DNA of 64,000 bases, taken from Planococcus glaciei (GTDB taxonomy: Bacteria > Bacillota > Bacilli > Bacillales_A > Planococcaceae). The notes below the pieces were generated by a model. It worked only from the letters and a program-made list of their open reading frames with translations, was not told the DNA's origin and ran no database searches. The translations under genes and the position numbers were made by a program. The stretch is taken from contig NZ_FNDC01000015.1 of the NCBI RefSeq assembly GCF_900099655.1, positions 1 through 64,000 of the forward strand, read 5' to 3'. Shown piece by piece: positions 43,668 through 51,623 of this stretch. The first letter of the stretch is position 1; each line of letters starts with the position of its first letter.

Positions 43668-45122
43668 ATGGAAAAAATCGCATTTGAAATAGAAGAAGCA
43701 ACGATCAAAGTCATTCAGCAAGCGTTTGAAGAAGAGGTGCTGACATCCGTTGAACTCGTCCAGGCTTATTTGGACCGGATCGAGATGTACGATAAAAATG
43801 GGCCGAAGATCAATTCGGTGCTAAGCATCAATCCCGATGCCCTAAAAATTGCTGAAGAACTCGATAGCATGCGGGGACAGGAAGGGCAGGGGCCGCTCTA
43901 TGGAATTCCCGTCCTGGTAAAAGACAATATCAACACGACGGACGATATGCCGACGACAGCTGGGACCATTGCATTAAAGGACAACTTTGCGATTGAAGAC
44001 GCCTTTATTGCTTCCCAGCTGCGCCAGGCCGGCGCCATTATCCTGGGCAAAGTCAATTTGAGCGAGTGGGCATATTTCATGGCAGATGAACAGGCACCGA
44101 GCGGCTATAGCGCCCTCGGCGGACAAGTGCTAAACCCTTACGAAGCGGACGTGTTTGAAGCAGGAAGCGTCGGCGGTTCCAGTTCCGGAACCGGGGCGAG
44201 CATCGCCTCGAACTTTGCTGTTGTAGGCATCGGTACGGAAACTTCAGGGTCTATTCTAAGTCCAGCAAGTGCCAATTCCATTGTCGGCATCAAGCCGACC
44301 GTTGGTTTGGTGAGCCGCACGGGCATCATTCCGATTGCGGAAAGCCAGGATACAGCAGGCCCGATGGCACGCACCGTGGCAGACGCAGCCATTACGCTCG
44401 GCGTTCTGACAGGAGTGGATGAGCGGGACCCGGCGACAGAACAGAGTGTTGGGAAAGGCTTGACGGATTATACCGCCCATTTGAAGGTGGACGGCCTGTC
44501 GGGAGCAAGAATCGGCATCGATTACAGCTACCTGAACGACAAAGAACCGGAAGAACGGGCCATCATCGAAGAAGCGATGGCGGAGATGGAAGCGCAGGGA
44601 GCAATTATCGTGGAAGTGGCGATTCCCCAGCAGGAATTCGAATCGGACGTTATGTGGTATGAGTTTAAACGAGGCGTCAATGCCTATTTGAGCACGGTTC
44701 CGGAAGAGGTGCCGGTGAAGTCGCTTGCGGACGTCATCGAATTCAACAAGCAGGACCCGGACATGCGCATGAAGTTCGGGCAGGCGATTCTTGAAAAGGC
44801 CGAGTCGTTGAGTGATGACCCGGCAGATCCGGTTTATTTGGAGCACCGGGAAATCGACCTTAGAATGTCCACTACGGAAGGCATCGACCAAGTGATGGCG
44901 GAGTACGGCCTGGATGCACTCTTGTTCCAGAACAACCGCGGCGCGGCAAAACCCGCGCGGGCCGGGTATCCATCCATTACGGTGCCGGCAGGTTACACGA
45001 GCAAAGGCTTGCCGGTCGGTGTAACCTTCAGCGGACTGGCTTGGAGTGAGCCGCGTTTGATTGAACTGGCTTACAGCTATGAACAGGCCACGAAAAAGCG
45101 CGTTGCACCGAAATTTGAATAA
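43668..45122 (+). CDS. Amidase signature family hydrolase
   Basis: About 484 residues of the amidase signature family. The Ser-Ser-Lys triad is visible: K85 in PVLVKDNIN, the cis-Ser in the SVGGSSSGTG loop (about 168-176), and the nucleophile Ser in GTETSGSILSPA (S195). C-terminal segments PSITVPAGYTSKGLPVGVTF are typical. It hydrolyses an amide; the substrate is unknown. It is a stand-alone amidase rather than GatA, since no gatB/gatC is adjacent. ATG 43668 is favoured by AGGGG at 43654-43658; ATGs at 43632 and 43662 are also in frame. Confidence 0.9.
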   Translation: MEKIAFEIEEATIKVIQQAFEEEVLTSVELVQAYLDRIEMYDKNGPKINSVLSINPDALKIAEELDSMRGQEGQGPLYGIPVLVKDNINTTDDMPTTAGTIALKDNFAIEDAFIASQLRQAGAIILGKVNLSEWAYFMADEQAPSGYSALGGQVLNPYEADVFEAGSVGGSSSGTGASIASNFAVVGIGTETSGSILSPASANSIVGIKPTVGLVSRTGIIPIAESQDTAGPMARTVADAAITLGVLTGVDERDPATEQSVGKGLTDYTAHLKVDGLSGARIGIDYSYLNDKEPEERAIIEEAMAEMEAQGAIIVEVAIPQQEFESDVMWYEFKRGVNAYLSTVPEEVPVKSLADVIEFNKQDPDMRMKFGQAILEKAESLSDDPADPVYLEHREIDLRMSTTEGIDQVMAEYGLDALLFQNNRGAAKPARAGYPSITVPAGYTSKGLPVGVTFSGLAWSEPRLIELAYSYEQATKKRVAPKFE

Positions 45123-45130
45123 GCAGAGAA

Positions 45131-45171
45131 AGCTGCCGTTCCAATATCCAGTTGGGGCGGCTATTTTTTGT
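45131..45171 (+). terminator. Rho-independent terminator
   Basis: AGCTGCC pairs with GGCGGCT (one G-T pair) with an additional TTCCAA/TTGG pairing toward the loop, followed by ATTTTTTG. It ends the amidase transcript. Confidence 0.7.
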
Positions 45172-45251
45172 GGACATTTTAAGACTTAGGAAGCAGTTTA
45201 TCCGGCAGGTAAGGGGGAACAGTATAGATGTGAAATTAGAGGAGGTGGCGG

Positions 45252-45326
45252 ATGAATCAACTCATTAAAACCTTCAAATCATCAATCCACGTAAATAAAG
45301 CATGGATGCTCTGGCCGTCCTGCTAG
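45252..45326 (+). CDS. Possible small protein or leader peptide, 24 aa
   Basis: A very strong ribosome-binding site (AGAGGAGGTGG, 45238-45248) stands before ATG 45252, which opens a frame MNQLIKTFKSSIHVNKAWML... ending at TAG 45324-45326. The frame is too short for composition to confirm coding. It lies in the 319-bp gap between the amidase and the CBS gene and could be a leader peptide or a short basic protein; the rest of the gap shows nothing else. Confidence 0.35.
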   Translation: MNQLIKTFKSSIHVNKAWMLWPSC

Positions 45327-45441
45327 TGTCGGATCCCAGTTGAACAAGTCAAAAGTTCGGTTTCGCATTGTTAGGATTTTGTCTTGAACTTCGTGAATAA
45401 CGCTTACGGCTAGTTGGAAAACTAAAAGGAGGCTACAAATC

Positions 45442-45864
45442 ATGAAAGTAATAGATATTATGACGACAGATGTACAAACTTGCACAATGGATGCGTCGCT
45501 TCGAGAAATCGCCGGAATGATGATGGAGTGGGATGTTGGTTCGATTCCGGTTGTTGAAAACGGCAGATTGGCAGGAATCATCACCGACCGTGACCTAGTT
45601 ATACGCGGCATTGCTGCCGATTTTGGGCTGGATGCCTCGGTGAGAGAAATTCTTTCAGCAGACCTTGTAACCGGTCGGCCAGATATGGACTTGGAAGAAG
45701 CTGCGGACTTAATGGCTGAACACCAGATTCGCCGCTTGCCAATTGTGGAAGGCGACAAACTGCTCGGTATTGTTTCCTTGGGAGACGTTGCCGTGAAAGA
45801 CCCATCCGATATGCACGCAGGCGCTGCCATTGAAGATATTTCAAAACCGGCTGAACCGAGCTGA
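45442..45864 (+). CDS. CBS domain protein (tandem CBS pair)
   Basis: A 140-residue protein made of one Bateman module. CBS1 is about residues 7-60 (VQTCTMDASLREIAGMMMEW, IPVVENGRLAGIITDRDLV) and CBS2 about 75-128 (DMDLEEAADLMAEHQIRRLP, GDKLLGIVSLGDVAV). Such stand-alone pairs bind adenine nucleotides or similar ligands and act as sensors. AAAAGGAGG precedes ATG 45442. It has its own terminator and no obvious enzyme partner. Confidence 0.92.
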   Translation: MKVIDIMTTDVQTCTMDASLREIAGMMMEWDVGSIPVVENGRLAGIITDRDLVIRGIAADFGLDASVREILSADLVTGRPDMDLEEAADLMAEHQIRRLPIVEGDKLLGIVSLGDVAVKDPSDMHAGAAIEDISKPAEPS

Positions 45865-45893
45865 AAATAGAACAAGATATTAACTAATATAGG

Positions 45894-45930
45894 AAAACCA
45901 CGCTCATTTAGCTGAGCGTGGTTTTTGTTT
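45894..45930. terminator. Bidirectional terminator between CBS and NERD genes
   Basis: Perfect 13-bp stem AAAACCACGCTCA (45894-45906) / TGAGCGTGGTTTT (45913-45925), followed by a T-run on the plus strand; the A-run on the other side serves the convergent gene. Confidence 0.88.
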
Positions 45931-45940
45931 TGTAAATCCA

Positions 45941-46681
45941 TTACGCGGTAAAGCGGCATGTTGGAAAAGACGAGCAACCTTTGAAATTGCCGTGTTTTCC
46001 GATACGGGAGACGAGCGGGCTTCCGCAATTTGGACAGATGTTTGCAGAAAACTGTCTCTTTTTCCGGTGCTCGGTTTCTTTAATGGTCTGGACATGCTGC
46101 TTTTTCAACTTGGGATCTTTAATATTGGCTTTTTCCAAGTGATCAGCAAACGCGGCAATCGCCGGTTTAGACAGAATGGTTTCCTGGTAGGAGCGGATAG
46201 CACGTACGATGCCGGCAGTATGGAGAACATGAATGTGGCTGGAAGCTACATCTACTTTCTTCAACACGCTGTTGCCGGAAAAACTGATGATGGACACCAT
46301 CGGCTGTTTATAGCCCGGGAAATGATGTTCCAGCATTTTGATGTGGCCATAGTTCTGGCGGATCGGGTTTTGGAACTGGCGTCTGGAATTGTAGATGGTC
46401 TGCGTCCATTTGGCGCTGTTCTCGGAACCGAAAATCCAGCCCTTGTAATTCTTTGTTTCGATTACAAAAATGCCCGTCCGCCCAATGACTACATGGTCAA
46501 TTTGTGTGGTTTTCTTGCCGTCGCTCAATGTGATGTTATGGAGGACCCGGAAATCTTCTATATCGAGTCTGTTCAAAGCTGAGCGGACACCCAGTTCCCC
46601 GAAAAAGCCCTTTACAACGGGAGACTTTAACACGGCTGCAAGAATAATCATGAAAAGTAAGAATAGAAATGGCATAGGCAC
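45941..46681 (-). CDS. NERD nuclease-related protein with C-terminal topoisomerase-type zinc ribbon
   Basis: A 246-residue protein with an N-terminal membrane anchor (residues ~4-19, PFLFLLFMIILAAVL), a NERD domain (about 28-140: FFGELGVRSALNRL, QIDHVVIGRTGIFVIETKNY with the D...ExK-type site) and a zinc ribbon at the C-terminus (CPNCGSPLVSRIGKHGNFKG with the second Cys pair in CSSFPTC). NERD proteins are predicted PD-(D/E)XK-like nucleases; the zinc ribbon suggests DNA binding. Role unknown. Its start at 46681 is preceded by AGGTGCC on the minus strand. Confidence 0.87.
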   Translation of the reverse strand: MPMPFLFLLFMIILAAVLKSPVVKGFFGELGVRSALNRLDIEDFRVLHNITLSDGKKTTQIDHVVIGRTGIFVIETKNYKGWIFGSENSAKWTQTIYNSRRQFQNPIRQNYGHIKMLEHHFPGYKQPMVSIISFSGNSVLKKVDVASSHIHVLHTAGIVRAIRSYQETILSKPAIAAFADHLEKANIKDPKLKKQHVQTIKETEHRKKRQFSANICPNCGSPLVSRIGKHGNFKGCSSFPTCRFTA

Positions 46682-46852
46682 CTCGTAGGAATAATGTTTA
46701 GTCCTATTATCACATTTTATTACTTATATTGGAAGGTTTTTTTGGTGATTTTTGAAAAATTAGAATTGTGCAATGAGAACAAGCTTTACAGGATTGAACC
46801 CAATCGACTTTCTAAACCATCAGAAAAAGACTGAAGAGCTGTTATGAAATGA

Positions 46853-46885
46853 GAAAAAGCCTATCCCAAAAGGAATAAGCTTTTC
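46853..46885 (-). terminator. Terminator of the aldo/keto reductase gene
   Basis: GAAAAAGCCTATCC (46853-46866) pairs imperfectly with GGAATAAGCTTTTC (46872-46885). On the minus strand the hairpin ends in a T-run, just after the aldo/keto reductase stop. Confidence 0.75.
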
Positions 46886-46906
46886 ACAGAACTATTTTGA
46901 GTCAGA

Positions 46907-47731
46907 TTATCGCACATTCATTTCATTCGGATGCGAGCCTTTGCGGCGGTCTTTGTTCAAGGCATTAATCTGTTCCATTTCATCTGCGGACAGCTCGAAA
47001 TCGAATACTTGGAAGTTTTCTTCGATGCGCGAAGGTGTCACAGATTTTGGAATGACAATCGTGTTGTTTTGCAAGTGCCAGCGCAGCACAACTTGTGCCG
47101 GTGATTTGCTATGCGCTTGTGCGATTTGCTGAACGGTTTCGTCCTGCAGCACTTCGCCGCCTTGGTCAAGCGGACTCCAGGCTTCAACGAAAATGTCGTG
47201 TTTTGCGCAGAATTCTTTCAAATCATTCTGAGCCAGGTACGGATGACATTCAATCTGGTTCAAGACAGGCACTACGTCGCATTCAGACAGCAAGCGCTCC
47301 AAATGCTCAATTTCAAAGTTGCAGACGCCGATCGCTTTGACGCGGCCATCTTTATAAAGCTTTTCAAGCGCTTTATATGTATCGACGTATTGGTCGAAGT
47401 CAGGAGTTGGCCAGTGGATCAAGTAAAGGTCGACGTAATCGAGGCCTAAACGCTCCAGACTTTCATCAAAAGCGCGAAGGGCATTGTCATAGCCTTGGTC
47501 GCTGTTCCAGACTTTTGTCGTGATGAAAAGTTCTTCGCGTGCCACGCCGGAATTTTTAATGGCTTCACCGACGCCTTTTTCGTTTTGGTAGATCATCGCG
47601 GTATCAATCGAGCGGTAACCGGATTCGATGGCTTTCGCTACAGCTGCAGTTGCCTGATCATCCGGCACTTGCCAGACGCCAAAGCCAAGCTGCGGCATTT
47701 TTAATCCATTGTTTAACGTCACAAATTCCAT
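46907..47731 (-). CDS. Aldo/keto reductase
   Basis: A 274-residue TIM-barrel oxidoreductase of the AKR5-like group. The catalytic tetrad is present: D43 and Y48 in SIDTAMIYQNE, K73 in TTKVW and H106 in LYLIHWP. The NADPH-binding end reads IPKSVTPSRIEENFQVFDF. Close bacterial relatives (YtbE, YvgN) reduce methylglyoxal and other small carbonyls. The start at 47731 follows AAGGGGAAC on the minus strand. It is monocistronic with its own terminator. Confidence 0.93.
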   Translation of the reverse strand: MEFVTLNNGLKMPQLGFGVWQVPDDQATAAVAKAIESGYRSIDTAMIYQNEKGVGEAIKNSGVAREELFITTKVWNSDQGYDNALRAFDESLERLGLDYVDLYLIHWPTPDFDQYVDTYKALEKLYKDGRVKAIGVCNFEIEHLERLLSECDVVPVLNQIECHPYLAQNDLKEFCAKHDIFVEAWSPLDQGGEVLQDETVQQIAQAHSKSPAQVVLRWHLQNNTIVIPKSVTPSRIEENFQVFDFELSADEMEQINALNKDRRKGSHPNEMNVR

Positions 47732-47965
47732 TTTGCAGTTCCCCTTTGTCTGGTAATTTTCATTGCAATAAAGAATACCCTTCTAGTATAAAGAGTAACC
47801 CTTATTCATGCATTTATTTCGACTTCAGAAGTATTAATTTTATAAGCTATAGGGGAAATTTACAGTAGTAAAGAGCGGTTCCCAGCTTAACAAAGCACGG
47901 TGTGGGGTAATGAAAGACTAGTTGCGTTACACTTAAGAGAGATTAAGACGAAAGGAAGTTGCGAC

Positions 47966-49177
47966 ATGAAATACAATTTTGATGAAATGATCAACCGCCG
48001 AGGCACGTATTCTTTAAAGTGGGACGGCGCTGACTTGATCAAGGAATTTGGCTTGACAGAACGCTACGACGAAGACACGATTCCGTTGTTTACAGCGGAT
48101 ATGGACTTGCCGGTGCCGCAGCCTTTAGTGGATGCCCTACATAAAACAGTGGACCACCGGATTTTCGGCTATACGGTATTCCCGCAAGAATATTATGAAG
48201 CGATCGAATCGTGGTTCTTGAAGCGCCACAATTGGAAAGTGAGCAAGCAGGATATCGTTTTCAGCCCCGGCACGGTTCACGCATTGAATGTTGCAGTCAA
48301 AGCCTTTACGAAGCCTGGCGACGGGATCTTGATCCAGCGGCCGGTCTATCCGCCGTTCACCGGTGCAATTGAAGGGAACGAACGGGTCGTCGTCAACAGC
48401 CCACTCGTGGCGGGAGCTGACTTGCATTACACCATCGATTTTAAAGATTTTGAAGAAAAGGCGAAAGACGAAAACACGAAGATGTTCATCCTTTGCCATC
48501 CGCATAATCCGACGGGGCGCATCTTCACCACAGAAGAACTGCGCAAAATAGCGGAAATTTGTGCGCGGCATGACGTCCTGATTGTGGCGGACGAAATCCA
48601 CGGCGACCTGATCCGCCAAGACCAGAAGTTTATCCCGATGGCAAAAGCCGCAGGCAATACCGATAACTTGATCACTTTGACGGCCATCAATAAAACCTTC
48701 AATGTAGCGGGCTTGCATTGTACAAACGTCATCATTCAGAACGAAGACTTGCGTGCAACGTTCGCCACTGAAATGGGTATGCAGCTGCCATCGCCGTTTA
48801 CGGTAGCAGCGTTGATCGCGGTCTACAACGAAGGTGAAGACTGGCTCGAGCAGCTGAAAGCGTATATCGACGGCACGATGCAATACGCCAAAGAATTTTT
48901 CGCAAAAGAAATGCCGCAAGTGAAAGTGTATATTCCGGAAGGGACGTATGTTTTGTGGCTCGATTTTAGCGGCTATGGCATTAACGCTGAAGAAATCCAT
49001 GACCGCATCTATAACAAAGCCAATGTGCTTCTCGAAGACGGCGGTATGTTTGGCGAAGAAGGCTTGATGTATCAGCGCATCTGCATTCCGTCGCCGCGTC
49101 CGCTGATCCAGGAAGCACTTGAGCGGATCGCGAAGGAATTCAAGGATTTGCCGGTAGCAAGCACTATTGAAAACTAA
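47966..49177 (+). CDS. MalY/PatB family PLP-dependent C-S lyase (cystathionine beta-lyase)
   Basis: A 403-residue fold-type I PLP enzyme. It begins with the MalY/PatB start YNFDEMINRRGTYSLKWD, has LFTADMDLPVP (41-51), CHPHNPTGR (177-185), D209 in IVADEIHGDL, and the PLP lysine K243 in TAINKTFNVAGLH. It cleaves cystathionine or related C-S substrates to give homocysteine or H2S. ATG 47966 is chosen because AAAGGAAG precedes it; an in-frame upstream frame from 47900 lacks a ribosome-binding site. Divergent from the aldo/keto reductase across a 234-bp gap. Confidence 0.93.
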   Translation: MKYNFDEMINRRGTYSLKWDGADLIKEFGLTERYDEDTIPLFTADMDLPVPQPLVDALHKTVDHRIFGYTVFPQEYYEAIESWFLKRHNWKVSKQDIVFSPGTVHALNVAVKAFTKPGDGILIQRPVYPPFTGAIEGNERVVVNSPLVAGADLHYTIDFKDFEEKAKDENTKMFILCHPHNPTGRIFTTEELRKIAEICARHDVLIVADEIHGDLIRQDQKFIPMAKAAGNTDNLITLTAINKTFNVAGLHCTNVIIQNEDLRATFATEMGMQLPSPFTVAALIAVYNEGEDWLEQLKAYIDGTMQYAKEFFAKEMPQVKVYIPEGTYVLWLDFSGYGINAEEIHDRIYNKANVLLEDGGMFGEEGLMYQRICIPSPRPLIQEALERIAKEFKDLPVASTIEN

Positions 49178-49180
49178 TGG

Positions 49181-49222
49181 AAAAGCGGTTCTCAAACGAG
49201 CAGTTGAGAGCCGCTTTTTTGC
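49181..49222 (+). terminator. Rho-independent terminator
   Basis: Perfect 15-bp stem AAAAGCGGTTCTCAA (49181-49195) with TTGAGAGCCGCTTTT (49204-49218), one G-T pair, followed by more T. Confidence 0.88.
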
Positions 49223-49359
49223 GTCTTTAGTAGCAAGGGAAATGAGGGGGATTATGCTAAACTAAATAATAGGAAGTCAATAAATTGAATATTTGAACTT
49301 TTTAAAGGGAAATTTAACCGGCAACAGCACTTCGTTTACTCAAAGGAGCGGATGGGATT

Positions 49360-51093
49360 ATGCAGACGAGCAAACTGGCTCACATCGAACAACAGGCGTT
49401 AAAACGGTATTTGCAGTTTAATGCAGAAAAACAAAGTGCAGCCGCGACACAGGATGCGCAGTCCCGCATGATGAGCCGCAGTAGCATCATCAATGTTCAT
49501 GACAATTTGGCGATGGAGCGCATCATCAACCGAAGCGATTTGTTCCCGATTGCCCATCTTCAGGCAGGGCTCGATGTCAGTAAAGCGGTCTGCCGCATTT
49601 CCCTCCGCAACCGGAGCGGGCAAATTGAAGGCTACGGCACAGGGTTTATGGTGGCGCCGTCGCTTCTACTCACAAACAATCATGTACTTGATGCATTTGA
49701 TGCGGCGCAGTATGCGGTAGCGGAGTTCAATTACGAAGACGACGTGAATTTCATGCCAAAGGAAATCGTTTCTTTCCGGCTGGCGCCCGAACAATTGTTT
49801 ATCACCGATATAGGGCTTGATTTCACCTTGGTTGCGGTCCATGAAGTGGACACGGAAGGCGTTCGGCTGGCTGATTTCGGCTATTTGCCGCTGTTGCCGC
49901 AAACCGGAAAAGTGCTGGAAGGAGAATACGTGAGCATCATTCAGCATCCGAAAGGCGGACCGAAAGCCGTCACCCTCCGTGAAAACGAAGTCAAGTCGAT
50001 TTCTTCCGATTATGTCCATTACGTCAGCGACACGGAACCCGGCTCATCCGGTTCGCCCGTGTTCAACGACCAATGGGTGGTCGTTTCTCTGCACCATGCC
50101 GGCATCCCGCACCCCGACAACGAAGGGGAATGGATTGCCAATGAAGGCATCCGCATCAGTTCGATTTTACGGTTTCTCCGGCTCCGCCGGAATGGCGTGG
50201 AAGACGGCGCCGGACGCAAATTGCTCGACGCGCTGCTGGCGGCTCCTGATTCTTTAGTTCCCGCCATGGAAGTCGGGACGTTGGAAGCCGAGTGGTACAG
50301 CGGAGCGGCCGGCTATAATTCAGCATTTCTCGGTCTGGACGCTGAAGTGCCGCTTCCGTTATTGAATGAGAGTCAGCAGACGGATGTCATGGGAACGGAA
50401 GACGGCAAAAAAATCCTCGACTATACGCATTTTTCGATTGTCATGAGCCGGTCGAGAAAACTCGCGTTTTACAGTGCCGTCAATATTGACGGCACGCAGC
50501 TCATTGAAGTCCGGCGCGAAAACGACAAGTGGTATTTCGACCCCCGGATTCCAAAAGAATTCCAAGTCGGGCCGGAAGTCTATAAAAACAACGACATTGA
50601 CCGCGGGCATCTGACGAGAAGGCAAGATCCGAACTGGGGAATCGATGCAGTGAAAGCGAATGAACACACCTTCCATTTCACCAATTGTGCTCCCCAGCAC
50701 AAAAATTTCAACCAAAAGACCTGGCTGGATCTGGAGAATTATATATTGGACAACGCCGGCGACTATGGGTTGAAAGTGACCGTGTTCACCGGGCCGGTAT
50801 TCCGCGAAAGCGATGTGGTATACCGCGGCTGCCAGATTCCTTCCCAGTTTTGGAAAGTGGCCGTTTTGCGGAAAGAAGACGGCACGCTTTCTGCGACCGC
50901 TTACCTGCAATCGCAGGAAAACCTGCTCGGTGATTTGGAATTTGTCTACGGCGACTTCCAGACTTACCAGGTGCCGGTCACCCAGATTGAAGAGCTGACC
51001 GGGCTTGGTTTTGGGGAATTGCGGAAGTTTGATCCGCTCGCGGAAACGGCAGTGCAAGTTGTGATTGCCGGGCGGGAGGATATTCGATTGTAA
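49360..51093 (+). CDS. Trypsin-like serine protease / DNA-RNA non-specific nuclease fusion
   Basis: A 577-residue two-enzyme protein. Residues ~65-275 form a trypsin-like (V8/DegP-type) protease: H108 in LTNNHVLD, D154 in IGLDFTLVAV and S230 in EPGSSGSPVFN. Residues ~350-570 form a NUC1/NucA-type nuclease: HFSIVMSRSRKLAFYSAVN, the DRGH catalytic motif in NNDIDRGHLTRRQDP (H417), and N442 in HFTNCAPQHKNFN, which binds the metal. There is no signal peptide, so it is probably cytoplasmic. The protease could activate or release the nuclease, as in infection-triggered effectors (inference). AAAGGAGCGG precedes ATG 49360. Two repeat arrays follow directly. Confidence 0.87.
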   Translation: MQTSKLAHIEQQALKRYLQFNAEKQSAAATQDAQSRMMSRSSIINVHDNLAMERIINRSDLFPIAHLQAGLDVSKAVCRISLRNRSGQIEGYGTGFMVAPSLLLTNNHVLDAFDAAQYAVAEFNYEDDVNFMPKEIVSFRLAPEQLFITDIGLDFTLVAVHEVDTEGVRLADFGYLPLLPQTGKVLEGEYVSIIQHPKGGPKAVTLRENEVKSISSDYVHYVSDTEPGSSGSPVFNDQWVVVSLHHAGIPHPDNEGEWIANEGIRISSILRFLRLRRNGVEDGAGRKLLDALLAAPDSLVPAMEVGTLEAEWYSGAAGYNSAFLGLDAEVPLPLLNESQQTDVMGTEDGKKILDYTHFSIVMSRSRKLAFYSAVNIDGTQLIEVRRENDKWYFDPRIPKEFQVGPEVYKNNDIDRGHLTRRQDPNWGIDAVKANEHTFHFTNCAPQHKNFNQKTWLDLENYILDNAGDYGLKVTVFTGPVFRESDVVYRGCQIPSQFWKVAVLRKEDGTLSATAYLQSQENLLGDLEFVYGDFQTYQVPVTQIEELTGLGFGELRKFDPLAETAVQVVIAGREDIRL

Positions 51094-51110
51094 TGTATGG
51101 TGAGAACAGC

Positions 51111-51301
51111 GATAGAAAGTTAGGAAACTTCGATAGACATGTGAGAAACTTTGATAAAAACGCAGAAAACATCGATAGAAACTTAAATTACATCGATAAA
51201 GACAACTTGAAACGTTGATAAAGGTTTTGGGTTGCTTGCTTTTTGCCTCAGCAAAAAGCGCTTTGGCTTTAAGGAGTCCTTCGCCTTGGCGAAGGGCTTT
51301 T
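51111..51301 (+). repeat. Composite repeat element B: six 21-bp units plus two hairpins
   Basis: Anchors at 51111, 51132, 51153, 51174, 51195 and 51217 (21, 21, 21, 21, 22). Hairpin 1 is GCTTTTTGC ctca GCAAAAAGC (51238-51259); hairpin 2 is CCTTCGCC tt GGCGAAGG (51278-51295). Compared with element A, hairpin 2 shows a T-A to C-G change on both arms, i.e. covariation. Confidence 0.85.
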
Positions 51302-51346
51302 CCAATTGTATTTTGAACTTAGGACGCGGATTTTTCACGAAACATG

Positions 51347-51500
51347 GATAGGAAGTTGGAAAACATCGATAGACATGTGAGAAACTTCGATAGAAACGCA
51401 GAAAACAACGATAGAAACTTAAATTACACCGATAGAAACAACTCGAAACTCTGGTAAAGATTTTGCGTTGCTTGCTTTTTGATGAAGCAAATAGGCTTTT
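51347..51500 (+). repeat. Composite repeat element C: six 21-bp units, decayed hairpins
   Basis: Anchors at 51347, 51368, 51389, 51410, 51431 and 51453 (21, 21, 21, 21, 22). Units 2-4 closely match units 2-4 of element B, so the two are probably a tandem duplication. The tail (GCTTTTTGATGAAGC...) keeps only part of hairpin 1, and hairpin 2 is gone. Confidence 0.8.
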
Positions 51501-51623
51501 AGCTTGTCCATTCGAGTTTTGAATTTCGGAAACGGAAGATCCACTATAACCAGTTCTTGATTGAAAGAGTTCTGAAAGTTCTATAATCTTAAGTTAAGAT
51601 GATGCCTAAAGGAGCGAGATGCT

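Larger units (their letters stand above)
51094..51623. other. 530-bp intergenic region filled by two repeat elements
   Basis: Nearly all of this gap is taken by composite repeat elements B and C. About 120 bases remain before the beta-helix gene, which has AAAGGAG before its ATG. No coding frame is supported; long open frames on the minus strand are a side effect of the 21-bp (7-codon) period. Confidence 0.6.

Noticed and set aside
43668..45122. gatA (aspartyl/glutamyl-tRNA amidotransferase subunit A)
   Set aside because: The amidase signature is shared, but gatC and gatB are not adjacent and the substrate-binding part differs, so a stand-alone amidase is the safer call.
51111..51500. CRISPR array
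   Set aside because: The arrays have a 21-bp period with degenerate units and no unique spacers of constant length; repeats and spacers cannot be separated and no cas genes are present.
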